Positions 42,717 to 55,354 are shown, numbered from the stretch's first letter. The stretch is 64,000 nt of DNA from Sthenelais limicola (GCA_942159475.1 OW804098.1:3076383-3140382); one strand, 5' to 3'. Made by a program: numbers and translations. The notes: generated by a model not told the origin, from the sequence alone.

Positions 42717-44850
42717 ACAGAGATTTAAAAACGTTTTGCTTTATTTTGTTACCATGGCAACGTGCTCTTGGGTGAAATACTAATTTTCGAATGAGGTAAT
42801 GGCATGGCAATAGAAAATACCATGAGAAACAACATTGGCTACAAGTTGGTGGACAGCCCTAGTGTCCTATACGTGTAAAATCCTAAATGTCTGCCACCAA
42901 ACACTAATATTTCCATTTCTTATCTTCTATTGGCTGAATTTGAACTTTAATACTGCTTTATTGATGTTTTTGACTAAGGGACTTTTCCCCCTGTGCCTCT
43001 ACATTGCCACAATTTTTCAATTTCTAAATTTTTAGTCCACATTTTCTGTACGTATGCCTTTGTTATATTATTGAATATAATGTAAGGGAAAAAGCAAGTG
43101 GACACAGCGGCTTCTTGATGTATAATGTTTATTAGTCAGTGAATAGTGGGCGTGGCCCACGTGACCAGGCACGCAGGTGCGGGCTTGCATATCCTGAATA
43201 GTAGGGGGGCTACTACCCAAGATATATGGAGGGGGAGTATACTACCCGTAATAGGTTTTAATATAATATCATACCTATATATAGCATAGCTCCCTCCCCT
43301 CTTTTCAAATCAAACATTAGTTTGATTTCCTTAACTAAAATCTCTATATATAGTATTGATATTTCAAATATTACACAGTTATCTCCAAATTGTTAAGTTG
43401 CGTTTCTAAAGTTAGCGTTAAGGTTTCGGATATTTTAGAGCACCATCACATTATGAATGAACAACCATCTGCTTAAATCAAACAAATACATGCATAAATC
43501 CTGACATGAACTGAATTAAAGAATATAGTATTTAATCTGGTGAGCTCTCCCCCTGATTATATACTCTGAGAGAAACTCGGATAGAGTAAATAATTAAAAC
43601 AGATTAAAACATAAGATACCACATCAAAATAATAAAGGTAAGCTATAGATAATAGAATTATACTGAATATTAGGCACTGGTAACAATTGTGGGATCTATA
43701 AAAATGAAAGCCTCCCTAAAATTACCAAGAAGAGGCAATACTCAGAAGTACTCGACCTAACCATTAAAACAATATAGCCAAGAGGGGGAATACAGGGGGA
43801 TACTCAACCTCACCCCTACAGCAATACAGCCAAATGGGGGAATACCTCAAAATACAACCATACCCCGTGAAAAATAATATATTGACTTACATATCTACCA
43901 AACCAACTTAGTACATCAGTTTTAAACATTTCAGTACATACAATCACCAGTAGCAATGGATAGAAGAAATATCAGTAATTTGGTCAGATTACTTTGTCTT
44001 TGAGCTATCCTGACAGTAAGCACAAGCCTAGGTTATGAAAATAAGGTTACAAAACAATAAACCTTGCCAATTAAAGGAATTGTTCTCATACAGACAATAA
44101 TGTGAGCCTCACAGTTCCTATCCTTGGAAAAGGGTTAGGCACAAGAAAATGCTAGTTTTGAATGACTCGCCATAGAAATATGGTAGAACTTCGCATTGTG
44201 TGATTGTTGTCGTTTTCCACAGGAGTCGTCTAGGTTTACTTCTTAAAAGTCCGGAGCCTTGGGTGGAAGTGTCCGACCCTAGGATAGCGTCACCTATTGC
44301 GTGACCTATATAACTACAGCGTGGGTGACCAGGGACGCTACTTAGCCGATGAAGTGACACGCCCCCTTATACCAGTCCTAGGCGTGTAACCTAGCCAGCT
44401 ATGGCCAAGCCGCTGCAGCCCAAGTGCGAGTCTACGCACGTTCCCCCGGCTCTCCTGACGCCAACCTTGGAATATGTGTTAACAAACAATCCCTAGCAAC
44501 CTGCTGCTTATATTGCAGTCCAGGGTTTTCATGAATCGACGACTGCTTAAAAATGGCCAAAATATCTGCATGGGTAAATTGATATATACCACCTGTGGGC
44601 TTAGCCAGTGGCCATAGATAACACACTAACTCAGTAAATCAAAGCCAAAATAATACATTCGAAAGAAACAATTGCTGGTATGTGTTGTGATAGGATCTAG
44701 ATGTACATGATCCATTATATAAATATATGAGAGTAATTCAATAAGTTGTCTGACATCAACAAGTAAAATATGAAATGAACAAGGTTGCATTCACCCACAA
44801 ATCGACTGTAACATGAACAGTAATTGTACAAGTTCTGCTGTATTATTCAT
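42656..44850. repeat. 2,195-bp direct duplication, copy 2
   Basis: Same sequence as 35959-38153. On its right it continues without interruption into the rest of the LTR element (44851 onward), so it represents the site before insertion of the Ngaro-like element. Confidence 0.92.
43061..43286 (-). repeat. 3' LTR of LTR retrotransposon
   Basis: 226 bp, no difference seen from 46102-46327. Lies next to the polypurine tract. Confidence 0.85.
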
Positions 44851-46101
44851 AATTAGCTGTTAGATAAAAGTTGTTTGAAATAGCAGTGACACAGTCCATT
44901 GGAGTGGATTCGAATTCCCTATTGAATTATTGCATTGAAGTCTGGTTGAAATATTCAGCTAAAATAGCATGTAAATGTGCGGCATTAGGCGCTCCTAGAA
45001 ATGGACACTGGTTCCGTGGTCATAGAGCAAACTAGGGCACGCTTGGATAAAGCGCTGCATTGTAATCATGGTGTATTACGTAACAGGACGCCACGCAAAC
45101 CCCATCGGTTTTTGTCCCTTTGTTGTATGTGTATATATGCTGAGGCTTGTTTTTATGGATGCTTGCGTCCTATGCATGCCTCAACGATCCCCATCGTCCA
45201 TAGGGAAAAGTTTATACACAATACAAATATAAAGTAAAGTTGTAGAAAGTTTCTTCTTATAGGTTGTAGAATTTCCGAATTTATGTAAGTAAATGAGCGA
45301 TGTGAGTGATCTTATGCAACTCTGAATGAGTGCATGAACGTTTTTTTTTTTTTTCTTCCTACCGTTTGTGTAGACTTTCTATACAAGAATCATGCAAATC
45401 GGAAACGATCTTGTAGGTTAACTAAATATGTTCACTGTCCAGAAATGTAGTAAAAGTACGAAGTATAATATGCATATTCTTGTAGTGTACTTCCAGGGGA
45501 ATTATCCGATTTAAAATGCATCAAATGTTCGGTAAAAGTAGCATATGAATGGCGGTATTAGGCACTTATTGGAAGTGACGCTGGTTGCGTAATAGGACGC
45601 CACGCTGGCCGTCTGCCTTTGTTTCTAGCCGTGCGATGTGTGCACATGTAGAGGCTTGCGTCCTACATACAAATCTGACACAGATTTGCAGGTTAAATGT
45701 TATATATTTAAGTATCCGTTGAGTTAACTTTTGTTTACCTGGATCTTGGGTTATTGCATTGGATAAAGGACAGGTATAAGGTTTCTATGATCGTGGATGT
45801 AAGAAGTCCAAGCATGAATGTATGATCCTATTTTTATCTCCAGGATAATCGATGTATACTAGTAGGAAACTTCCACTCCTATGTTTATAAGTATTGGTGA
45901 ACAATTGAAGAGAGTGCATTGCAGGTCCTATCTCCAGTCCAGCTTGTGGTCCATCCTTATAGGCTACGTTTATAGCCTCCTACACACGATTATCTACATC
46001 TTCCTCCATGACTAGCTCTTTCTGTCTTTTGCAACTGTGTTGCAAAATAATTTATCCAATCCTTTGAGGTATCATTTGGATCGTTTAGTTCTCCACCAGT
46101 A

Positions 46102-46327
46102 TGTTATATTATTGAATATAATGTAAGGGAAAAAGCAAGTGGACACAGCGGCTTCTTGATGTATAATGTTTATTAGTCAGTGAATAGTGGGCGTGGCCCA
46201 CGTGACCAGGCACGCAGGTGCGGGCTTGCATATCCTGAATAGTAGGGGGGCTACTACCCAAGATATATGGAGGGGGAGTATACTACCCGTAATAGGTTTT
46301 AATATAATATCATACCTATATATAGCA
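46102..46327 (-). repeat. 5' LTR of LTR retrotransposon
   Basis: 226 bp. Followed on the minus strand by TAC and then the TGGTGGAG primer-binding-site-like sequence. Confidence 0.85.
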
Positions 46328-47376
46328 CCTTCATAACACTATTTACATCATTATTCAGATATTGATATCCAGCTTTATTTACATACCTTATCTGATCATG
46401 CCTCAGTGTTTAATTCTAATGATCACCATTGGGTTGCACTGAAGAAAGGGTCATTTCCAAAATATATGCCTGTTTAATATATCTTCTGAATTTTCTAATT
46501 TCATGAATTTTTCTCCAGGACATGATATATCATCTTAGGATTAAATTTTTAAGATCACCTTTTCTTGGCTTGGTTAGTTGTTATCTTTTCTATCAATCCC
46601 ACTATTCTCTGTTATTCCTGCTAATTTTCTATTACTTCTTCTTTACAAGAATAATATTATTCATTCAGTATTAGAGAAACACCAGAGAAGGTATGGAATA
46701 TACACACACATAGCACATGCCCATTATGCAGACACAAATACATTATTTCACAAAAGTATATCAATACTAAAGGTCCATGGAAAAAGTGTTTGATTTCTAA
46801 ATGTGGTTAGCATTGATTGTGAATGATTCTGGGATTTCACCAGGAATGAGGCAGGAGGGAGATGGGGAGTGTGTGTATAGAAACAGAGGATGACTTGGAT
46901 GTGGTAATTGTGGATTTCTGTAGTGTAACAGGGATCCTCTCTGTTGTCTAGCTTATCTGGGTAAATTATTGGATCACCCTAATGCTTGTAAAGCAGTAAT
47001 TCTCAGTTTAACCACGGGCTCCTGACATCTGCACACAAAGGATGAATCCTAGGACAGCTCAGAAAATGGCCTCGACACATTGACACCAAACAACTTGAAA
47101 AGACAAGGTTGTCAACACTTGAGTGACATACCATCCCCAGTCAGTAATCATTGTAATTCAGCTTAGATATTGGTATTGTACCTAATAGGTGTTAGCCTCA
47201 TATCATGGCCATTAAGGCATTATGATAAACATGTATAATTTCATGCCAACCCATGTTCAATTAAGTAAAGTTAAATCAGGTGGAGCCATTATAAGCTTAT
47301 TTAGTTAAATCTCTTACAATGTTAGGCAAAAATATTAAGGGATGAAGCTGAACTTAATTAATTTTTTCTCTTCCAG
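46328..47376. other. 5' flank/intron of KLHL member 3
   Basis: 46583-46750 is repeated in diverged form at 51885-52240, and 46785-47320 is repeated at 53563-54072 in front of member 4, so the upstream region was duplicated with the gene. It ends at the acceptor tctcttccag (to 47376). No coding exon was recognised. Confidence 0.65.
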
Positions 47377-47390
47377 TTCTATCCATATAA

Positions 47391-49187
47391 ATGAGTGCAA
47401 AGATGTCAGATAACATTAGTGAAGAAACATCCTTCCCTGCCACTCTGAATCCATCATCGGAAGCACAAGATCCTGAATTGAGCCTGTGTATTTCCAATGG
47501 ATTAGCCCGGTTATGGCAGTCACAGGAGCTTTTTGACTACACTTTGGTAGCAGGAGGACGCTCTTTTCGTGTTCACAGAGCTGTACTTGCATCAGTCAGT
47601 GATTATTTCTATGCCATGCTCACATGTGGCATGAAAGAAACTCAACAAGACCATGTGGAACTAAAGGCAATAAATGCAGACATTCTACAACTGTTACTGG
47701 ATTATATTTACACAGGCATTCTACATATCACAGATGACAATGTTATTGACCTTCTGACTGCTGCTGCTCATCTTCAAATTTCTACTGCTATCAAGTCATG
47801 TTTCTTGTTCATGAATGACAATATATCAGTTGATAACTGTGTGGACATATTGGATATGGCAAAGCTTCATTCTTCTGACAGAGAGTTCTTTGACATAATT
47901 GAAGATTTTGTGGCTGAAAATTTTGGAATGCTCATTGAATCTGGGAAGTTTTTGAAGCTGAGTTTTGATAGCATGAACAGTCTTTTGTGTAGAGAAGAGT
48001 TAATGTTTGGACCTGAAGAAAACCTTTACCAGGCTGTTGTGCAATGGCTTGAACATGACCTTGAGAAGCGAATGACATTTAAGATGAGCCTGATGGAACA
48101 CATCAGGTTCCCCCTCATGACAGCCAGCCAAATTAACACCATCATTGAAACACGGCCTGAACTGATGCAGAATGCAGTGTTGGATAAAAACATTAAACAA
48201 GCTCAGGAATATTTGTCTAAACCTGTTTATCAGAGAGTACTGTGCCAAAATAGTCACACAAGACTCAGAATGAAACCTAGTCTTTTGGCAATCAAGGAGG
48301 ACAATACTTGCTTTGCACACAGTCAAACCAAATGGGAATGGTGTAATGTTAGCCAAGTAGATATCCGAGAAATTCGTTGGGCTGGATATATTGTAGTCAA
48401 TGATTTTATGGTGATGTGTGGTGGGACATTTATGAGCACATCCCCACACAGATATAAATATACTAACAGATGCTACATCTTTGATCCCCGAGAATACAAA
48501 TGGACTCAGCTGGCATCGATGCATATGCCCCATGAGCAGTTCTCACTTCTTGAACACAAAGGATTTCTGTATGCATTGGTTGGACATATACCAGGATATA
48601 TTACCAGGAAAATTGAGCGCTACAGTTTTGAGACAAACCAATGGGAAACATTCACTGACATGTACACTGAATGGAACCCTGAGACTTGCTTGAGTGCATG
48701 CATTGTTAACGATAGAATCTATACTTGTGAGGGAAGTGCTGAAAATAATTTTCAAGAAAGCCAAATGGCATTTCTGGACATTCATACTAAGACTTGGAAT
48801 ATGGTACCCAGCCAAGAGATGCCCTGGGGCACATTCATGTGGGCTCAGGGAAATCTGATATATGCTGTAGAGAATATTCAGGCTCTTGAGAGAATCTTCT
48901 GGTATGATCCTGAAACTGGAGATAGGGGTTCAGTGTCTTCACCAGAGATATTTTTCAGGCATGCTCAAATTGTTCCTGACAATGGAAGAGTTCATGTTAT
49001 AGATGGGAGATGGAGTGATGGTGGTGATCCGAAAGGCAATTTATGTTGCATGGCTGTTATTGAGGACCAATCTCTCGAAGTTATCGACTATCTTGACCCA
49101 TTACCTGATGAGTACAGTTCAACCGTGTACTCTGTCAAACTACGTCTTCCGTGGCATGAATTTATTTTCAATGAGGGGGATGAGTAA
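47391..49187 (+). CDS. BTB-BACK-Kelch protein, cluster member 3 (type A)
   Basis: 598 residues, intact, single coding exon from 47377. The start ATGAGTGCAAAGATG offers two in-frame ATGs; the first is taken. BTB at ELFDYTLVAGG and VHRAVLASVSDYF; BACK with VDNCVDILDMAKLH and AVVQWLEHD. Kelch half of type A, close to member 1: QWETFTDMYTEWNPETCLSA, YTCEGSAENNF, MPWGTFMWAQGNLIYAVE, FWYDPETGDRG. By contrast its N-terminus (MSAKMSDNISEETSFPA) is almost that of member 4. The protein therefore looks like a mosaic, best explained by recombination or conversion between paralogues. Predicted role: Cullin-3 substrate adaptor, substrate unknown. Confidence 0.92.
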   Translation: MSAKMSDNISEETSFPATLNPSSEAQDPELSLCISNGLARLWQSQELFDYTLVAGGRSFRVHRAVLASVSDYFYAMLTCGMKETQQDHVELKAINADILQLLLDYIYTGILHITDDNVIDLLTAAAHLQISTAIKSCFLFMNDNISVDNCVDILDMAKLHSSDREFFDIIEDFVAENFGMLIESGKFLKLSFDSMNSLLCREELMFGPEENLYQAVVQWLEHDLEKRMTFKMSLMEHIRFPLMTASQINTIIETRPELMQNAVLDKNIKQAQEYLSKPVYQRVLCQNSHTRLRMKPSLLAIKEDNTCFAHSQTKWEWCNVSQVDIREIRWAGYIVVNDFMVMCGGTFMSTSPHRYKYTNRCYIFDPREYKWTQLASMHMPHEQFSLLEHKGFLYALVGHIPGYITRKIERYSFETNQWETFTDMYTEWNPETCLSACIVNDRIYTCEGSAENNFQESQMAFLDIHTKTWNMVPSQEMPWGTFMWAQGNLIYAVENIQALERIFWYDPETGDRGSVSSPEIFFRHAQIVPDNGRVHVIDGRWSDGGDPKGNLCCMAVIEDQSLEVIDYLDPLPDEYSSTVYSVKLRLPWHEFIFNEGDE

Positions 49188-49333
49188 CTTAAGAACTACC
49201 AGTTCTTTATGTGTCAATATTTCAATGTTTGTGTTATGTGTAAATCTTTAAACAAAGAACATCACGCATAATAATTGTCTTACTTTAATATATGGTGGGT
49301 TTTCTCATTCATGTTTGATATTACAATTGACTG

Positions 49334-49339
49334 AATAAA
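49334..49339 (+). promoter_or_regulatory. Polyadenylation signal AATAAA, member 3
   Basis: In ttgactgaataaaacaatac, 147 bp after the stop; the same block as in members 1 and 2. Confidence 0.7.
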
Positions 49340-49444
49340 ACAATACACATTGAGATCTTGTCTTCTGTAGTTGTATGGGCTGTGCCTTTTTAACCAAGAC
49401 AAATCTGACCAAATGAAAATAAACTTCAATGCTCTTTAAACAAT

Positions 49445-50004
49445 TAGATTGCTGTAGCAAGATTTGGAAAGTGGCTAAGGTCCCTGGGCTGCACTCCAAA
49501 AGGCCGACTGTTAAGGAAAGGGATTAAAAAGGGCCCCTCCAACTACAACAATTTGATTGCATCACTTGCAGTGTTTGCCAGAAACAATATGTAGGGAAAA
49601 CCAAACAACGGTTCAAAGACTGGATATACCAACATTTCAGGTTGATCCAACTACCCGACTTGCAGCTACACAATACATCTGTGTTAAGACACTTCAATTC
49701 TCCAAACCACTCAGGTGAGGATGTCCGATGATATTGATCTATTTGTACTTGAATATGTCAAATGTGACGCCGCCAAGGAGGAATCAGACGACTTAAGAAA
49801 TGCCCTTGAACTAAAGTGGATCCACCGAATGAAGTCCATGTCACCACAGGGACTCAACATCATGGATGCTGCCACTTGGAGGACAGTCCAGGGACCTTAG
49901 CCACTTTCCAAAACTTGCTACAGCCATCTAGCTCCGTACCAAATTTTTACATTTCATCAATGGCCTCCTGCAGGTTAAGGAAAGGGATTAAAAAGGGCCC
50001 CTCC
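49445..50004 (+). mobile_element. Penelope-like element fragment with inverted arms
   Basis: An insertion in the duplicated KLHL spacer: the paralogous spacer near 35110 lacks it. Inverted arms of 47 bp with 3 mismatches lie at 49445-49491 and 49884-49930. A 30-bp direct repeat (ttaaggaaagggattaaaaa and ten more bases) lies at 49511-49540 and 49975-50004. The GIY-YIG coding remnant lies between the arms. Confidence 0.7.
49546..49900 (+). pseudogene. GIY-YIG endonuclease domain of Penelope-like element, frameshifted
   Basis: First frame (49546-49731): CITCSVCQKQYVGKTKQRF, a cysteine pair followed by the YVGKT form of the GIY-YIG motif, then QHF and LRHFNSPNHSGEDV. After a frameshift near 49715-49731 the second frame continues DIDLFVLEYV, LELKWIHRMKSM and PQGLN, the family's C-terminal end. 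This is the endonuclease part of a Penelope-like retroelement; its RT is absent. The domain call rests on family knowledge and a good motif order. Confidence 0.75.
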
Positions 50005-51430
50005 TTCTACACATCCAGCTATATAATACCTACTCCGGTATATTTAATGTATACTTAGGATAAAACCTATCACACAGCATTACAACCAGTATCACTAAGG
50101 TACACATAGTCTTTAAAGATGTACACTAAAACATCTCGTCCCCAAACGAACAGGGGGTTTCCCTACAAACCCTTTGCTGCCCCCCTCATGTCAACACCAC
50201 TGTGACATGAGGTTAAATCCCTGACAACTGTCAGCTGTATGCTACAGGCTGTAGTAATAATTCCTGTAATCAATTAAATAAAACTCATATTTATTCACAT
50301 CAATTATTGATACACCATGTTCATATACATGCAGGTAATGGAGACATTGAAACTATTTTATATCTCCCCCATCCTGCCCTATCCACCGAGAAACTATTCT
50401 CAAATATAATTAAATCCTGTGTTATTCCTCCCCAGAGGTCTAACTCAAGTGCCTGAAGAGCTACATTAGCGAAACCATGTTGTGCCAAACATTGCCCCTG
50501 GGCAGTGGAAGGAGTGTACTGAATGTAAGAGATCTCCCCATTAAAACATTAATGCAGAGAAAATGTACTGACAGATTTACACTCATTAGTTGACATCATT
50601 GGTTTATTTGTTACAACTAATATCACCTGGGTACTATATCCATGTAACAAGCGCACCTCTTTATGACGTCATATCAACGTCGTGAAGAGCCCCGTGAGGT
50701 GTTGGTTATCTCTCGGCTGAAGACGTTTCTAACGTCCAGTTGCATGGTAGCACACAAAGGGTCCGGACCTATCGCATCGTCAAATCATTTTCTCTTTGAA
50801 CAATTACATATATATTCATAATTTACGAGGGATGTACAGTTAATAGTCAAAACGGTCAACGGTTAATAGTCAACTATTGCTATGTCTGTCACTCTCTCTG
50901 TTTCTCCATCCCCCTCTCTACCCCTCCACCCTCATTTCATGGTCTAGCTTCTCAAAACCAACACCAGGTCCTAGAAAGCCATTAGAACAATCAATGTTTT
51001 ATTGTGTCTATATGATTCAGGGATGAAAGTCTTCCTATTATTGGCGGATTTCCAATTTATGATGATCATTAATATTTTTTTAACAATCCATAGCTTTTTC
51101 ATCCATTTTCCCCTTTCATATTCCTTTTCTACCATTACAATGCATCACAACTTATGTTTTCTTCCTTTTGAACCTTTATTTTGGTTCTTGTCTGAATCAT
51201 TGGGCTATGTTCTCTGAGTATAGATCTCTCGAGCTCCACACTGACTGAGGCAGAGCCCATAGTGTAGGCCTAACTGACTCACTACCATGTAGTTCTGGCT
51301 TTCCGACTATCGGAGGAGGAAGCTCCCATATTTTTCTAATTAGCTTTCAGAGAAACACTCTTGGCAGAAATCTGGAAAAGTAACATTTAGAGGTCCCCTT
51401 GATGATTTTTGTATTAACCACAAACCAACC
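50005..51430. other. Intergenic, KLHL 3' spacer resumes at about 50795
   Basis: No gene. 50795-51020 matches the spacer after member 2. The rest is unassigned. Confidence 0.45.
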
Positions 51431-51468
51431 TCCTTGATAAAGGGCCATTGAAGCCCGAAACGTTGGAT
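51431..51468 (+). ncRNA. Degenerate hammerhead-like motif
   Basis: ttgataaa-gggc-cattgaa-gccc-gaaacgtt has the layout CUGANGA, stem II, GAAA of a type I hammerhead ribozyme, such as those carried in Penelope-like element repeats. Two core positions are changed, so it is unlikely to cleave. Probably a relic of a Penelope terminal repeat. Confidence 0.35.
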
Positions 51469-54072
51469 CCCCAATTAAACAAACCTCCCTTCTGTCATCA
51501 TTGTTTTGGGTTTTTCACTCCATCTTGATTTTGTTTTAATTGTACAAACAACAATAAATCAAATGGGGGTTTGCCTAATTCCAATTCCAAGCTTTACCTT
51601 GATTGGGATTTACATATATCATTTGTTATGGGTCATATTATAATACGATTTATGGTCTGAGTAAACTGTTTCAATTCGTTATGAAACGAAAAATACTGGG
51701 CCTTAAGCACGTCCACATCTATTTTTAAATCAGTGGGTCACTCACTCCCTTCTATTAAAGAAGTACATTAACTTTGCTCTTTGCTGGATTGATTTTCCAT
51801 TGTACTTTAGGACCCGTATTTTGTCAGGGACTTTTTCCGCTGTTTTATTATCCTCCCACTTTCATCCCTGTGGTTAATAATCTTTTCCATCAATCCCACT
51901 GTTTTTGATTTATTCCTGCTAATTTTCTATTACTTCTTCTTTACAAGAATAATATTCATTCAGCAGACATGGCGAAAACTTTAGAACTTTCACTGGACAG
52001 TCGGACCGGTGAAAAGGAACTTTCACCGGTCTTTCACCGGTCCTCCAAAAGTTTTACTGGTCCTCCAAAGGTTTCTCTAACGTTTCATACAAGTTGTCTT
52101 TCAACGTTCAAGGACGCGGTCCGGCAGGTTTCGCCCTGTCTGATTCTGCATTAGAGAAACACCAGAGAAGGTATGGAATATATACACATATCAGTCATAC
52201 ATTGGTGCACATGCACATTATGCAGACACAAATACATAATTTCAGAAAAGAACGTTTGATTCTGCGACTCAGTAAATCAGCCAATCCCAGATTCATATCA
52301 AACATCGTCCCACCCCTCCAAGAAGCCCCTTGGTGTATTTAGTTTTAAAAGTACAGACCATCTATATGTATCTGTGTCCTTTCCAATGCAAAAAGATCGC
52401 CTTGACCTTGATGTATTTTTTCTAATTGTTTATCCAAGTGACATCCTACAATAAAAATGCTTTGTAAATACAAGACAATAATTTGTTTAAATAATGTCCA
52501 AGTGTTGTAAGAAAAAAATTGCAAAAACAAAACAAAATAATCTTTTTTTTAAATCAAATCAAAAATCAAAACCAAGATATATACCTCCATGATGTCATAC
52601 TGTCATCCTCCATACTGTGAAATGTGTGTGGCACATGCTGTTTCTGCATTACACTCTGCCTCCCCAGTCAATGCCAGATTACAGCAAGTTAGTGTGCAGT
52701 ATTAATACACATCAATTTTCTAGAAGACATTTAATAGAAATTTTGCTGTGATATGTTTCATTCATTGTCCTACAGTATGTATTCAAACAAATTAATGTCA
52801 GTTAGTTATTCAAATTAACGCCTATGCAAGATGTGAAGCCAACATCCTTCCTTAAGATTTTCATTTTAGTTTGGCCCAATAAAAGAGAAAAAATTTACAT
52901 AAATGTTATGATGATACCACAAATGATAAAAAAGAAATCCAGGTATTCTTCATTAAATTCAACACTGCAATCTGAGCTTGTTTTGATATTCATTATCAAC
53001 TGGCCTAGAAACTGCCGACTTGTAGACAAAATCATGAGAGCATTCATTGATTCGGGATTTGTAAAGCCACATTTTTTAATCTTGATTTGCATAGAATTAT
53101 GGGACTAATGCTACAAACATAACAAAGCTACCATTACCTTATTTGATGATCTCCTGAGTCTTTAGATCTGATTCTTTAGGTATTAGGTTTCTCACTGCTT
53201 TCCCTTGCCCTACTCACTGATGAAATATACTTTTTGCTTTCATGAAAGTTTTCTTTCAACTTTATTCTAAAAGAAGTTATGATTACAGCTCGCCTCCTTG
53301 ACATTGATCAATAGTAATCATAGTAAGTGGCAGTTTTAGGCTATTTGTTGTGGGAATAATTATCTGAGCATCTATTTTCAATTAACATTTTATAAATTGT
53401 TTGGATCAGCTGTGCTGGGAATAGTGTAAGATTACACATTGATAATTGCTGAATTAATATCCTAAAACTAACAAATGCTCATAGTTGGGGACGTGTTGGC
53501 TGTGAAGTGCTGTAAGGTATGTACATTTGCTTTTCGTAGAACCGGGCTGGTTGCTATGGAAAAAGTAGTTGATTTCTAAATGGGGTTAGTATTGATTGTG
53601 AATGATTCTGGGATTTCACCAGGAATGAGGCAGGAGGGAGATGAGGAGTGTGTGTATAGAGACAGAGGATGACTTGGATGTGGTGATTGTGTTGATTTCT
53701 GTGGTGTAACAGGGTTCCTCTCTGTTGTCTAGCTTATCTGGGTAAATTATTGTATCACCCTAATGCTTGTAAAGCAGTAATTCTCAGTTTAACCACGGGC
53801 TCCTGACATCTGCACACAAAGGGTGAATCCTAGGATAGCTCAGAAAATGGCATTGACACATAGACACCAAACAACTTGAAAAGACAAGGTTGTTAACACT
53901 TGAGTGACATAGCATCCCCAGTCAGGGTCATTGTAATTCAGCTTAGACATTGGTATTGTACCTAATAGGTGTTAGCCTCATATCATGGCCATTAAGGCAT
54001 TATGATAAGCATGTATAATTTCATGCTAACCCATGTTCAATTAAGTAAAGTTAAATCAAGTGGAGCCGTTAT
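51469..54072. other. Duplicated upstream region of member 4 with insertions
   Basis: 51885-52240 matches 46583-46750 but carries about 180 bp extra (51964-52145) rich in accggt repeats. 53563-54072 matches 46785-47320. Between them about 1.3 kb is unassigned. No gene was recognised. Confidence 0.5.
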
Positions 54073-55354
54073 TATGAGGGACAGATTAGCTTAACTGCTA
54101 AACTAGTATATAACTGCATCTAACTAAATCTGGACCTCATATTGCTATCTCTCTTCTCTTCTCTAAAACTGAGCTCTGGTATGGCGCCTCGCACATGCGT
54201 TTGTTTACTTTTCGGCCCTCCATATATGGCATGCGCCCTCCATATATGGCGTGCACCGACCCATATGCCTGCGCATGCGCCGTCTCACACACCGAATCAG
54301 GCAAAAATTAAAACGAGTTTCCGAGCGATTCGAAGTCTATTTCAGAATAATTCTTACATATAACGTGAACTATATGCTAAACTTAAACCTTTCTGCTGTT
54401 ATATTCAGTCAATGGTGAATAATCAGCCTATTTCAAAGCATTTTAGCCTCTACGCTCGGCAATACGAAAACAAGATGGCGGCCACGCCGTAACCAGACAA
54501 GAAAATAAAACTGCTTTCTGACCGCTTTGAATGATTTTACACAATAATCCTGGCATATGAGGTTGAAAACAAGGTTAGATTAAACGTTCAGGCATTTATA
54601 TTTAGTCGATGGTTAAATATTATGGCTTCGGTAGTGTCCCAGATCCCGACCCAGATTTTGACGCTCATGCGCAAACTGATTCCACTCGTCTTAGCCAGCC
54701 AGGGCCCGCTCGAAGCGTGTGGAATCGTGAAAGATGTGAAAAATATACTGGTTTGATTATACAAATAAAGAGGTTGGTCATATTTCATTTGATATGCTTT
54801 GTTTCGTTCGATTTCCAAGCCTTTGTCAGTTGTGTTTGCCTTGAGAACGTCTCCAGCAAAAGTCCATCGCCCGGGAAGCCCGCCACGGCGTGTACAGCGA
54901 CAAGATCTGTCAACACAACATTCTTACCGAAGGTAGTCACACGCATGCGCATGAGGCGGCAGAAAGCATGGCTTCCGACAAGGTGGAGGCAGTGGAAGCG
55001 GGATATTTCCACCAAAGGAATATCGACACACGTTAATATGTTCATAAACTATTGTTTGGGATAGTATTTGAAGTCAACATGACTGATTTACGCTGATTAT
55101 ATGGATATTATTGTGTCAGCGGCCAGATACAGCTCGGAAGAAATATGGCGGCCACACTGGGTTCACTCGAAGCATGTGCGATCGGCAGTGAAATCGTAAA
55201 AGATATAATAATAAAAAGGTTGATTAGATTTATTTCGATATGCTTCATTTCATTCGATTTCCAAGCCTATGTCAGTTCTGTTTGCCTCGAGAACGTCTGT
55301 ACATATATCATTACACATTCTTAAGCTGGTCGAACTGACAGCAACAGGCTTGTG

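Larger units (their letters stand above)
43061..46327 (-). mobile_element. LTR retrotransposon, complete ends, non-autonomous
   Basis: Two identical 226-bp LTRs (43061-43286 and 46102-46327) with TG...CA ends flank 2,815 bp. The 4-bp target duplication cctt is present at 43057-43060 and 46328-46331. Orientation is minus: a polypurine tract (complement of ctccctcccctcttttc, about 43290-43306) precedes the 3' LTR, and a primer-binding-site-like TGGTGGAGAACTAAACG begins 3 nt after the 5' LTR. No gag or pol domain is recognisable; only short frames occur. A short peptide-like run ELNDPNDTSKDWINYFATQL after the primer site may be a gag remnant. Two diverged internal repeats (about 45050 and 45580, both with ggacgccacgc) are present. 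Confidence 0.85.
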
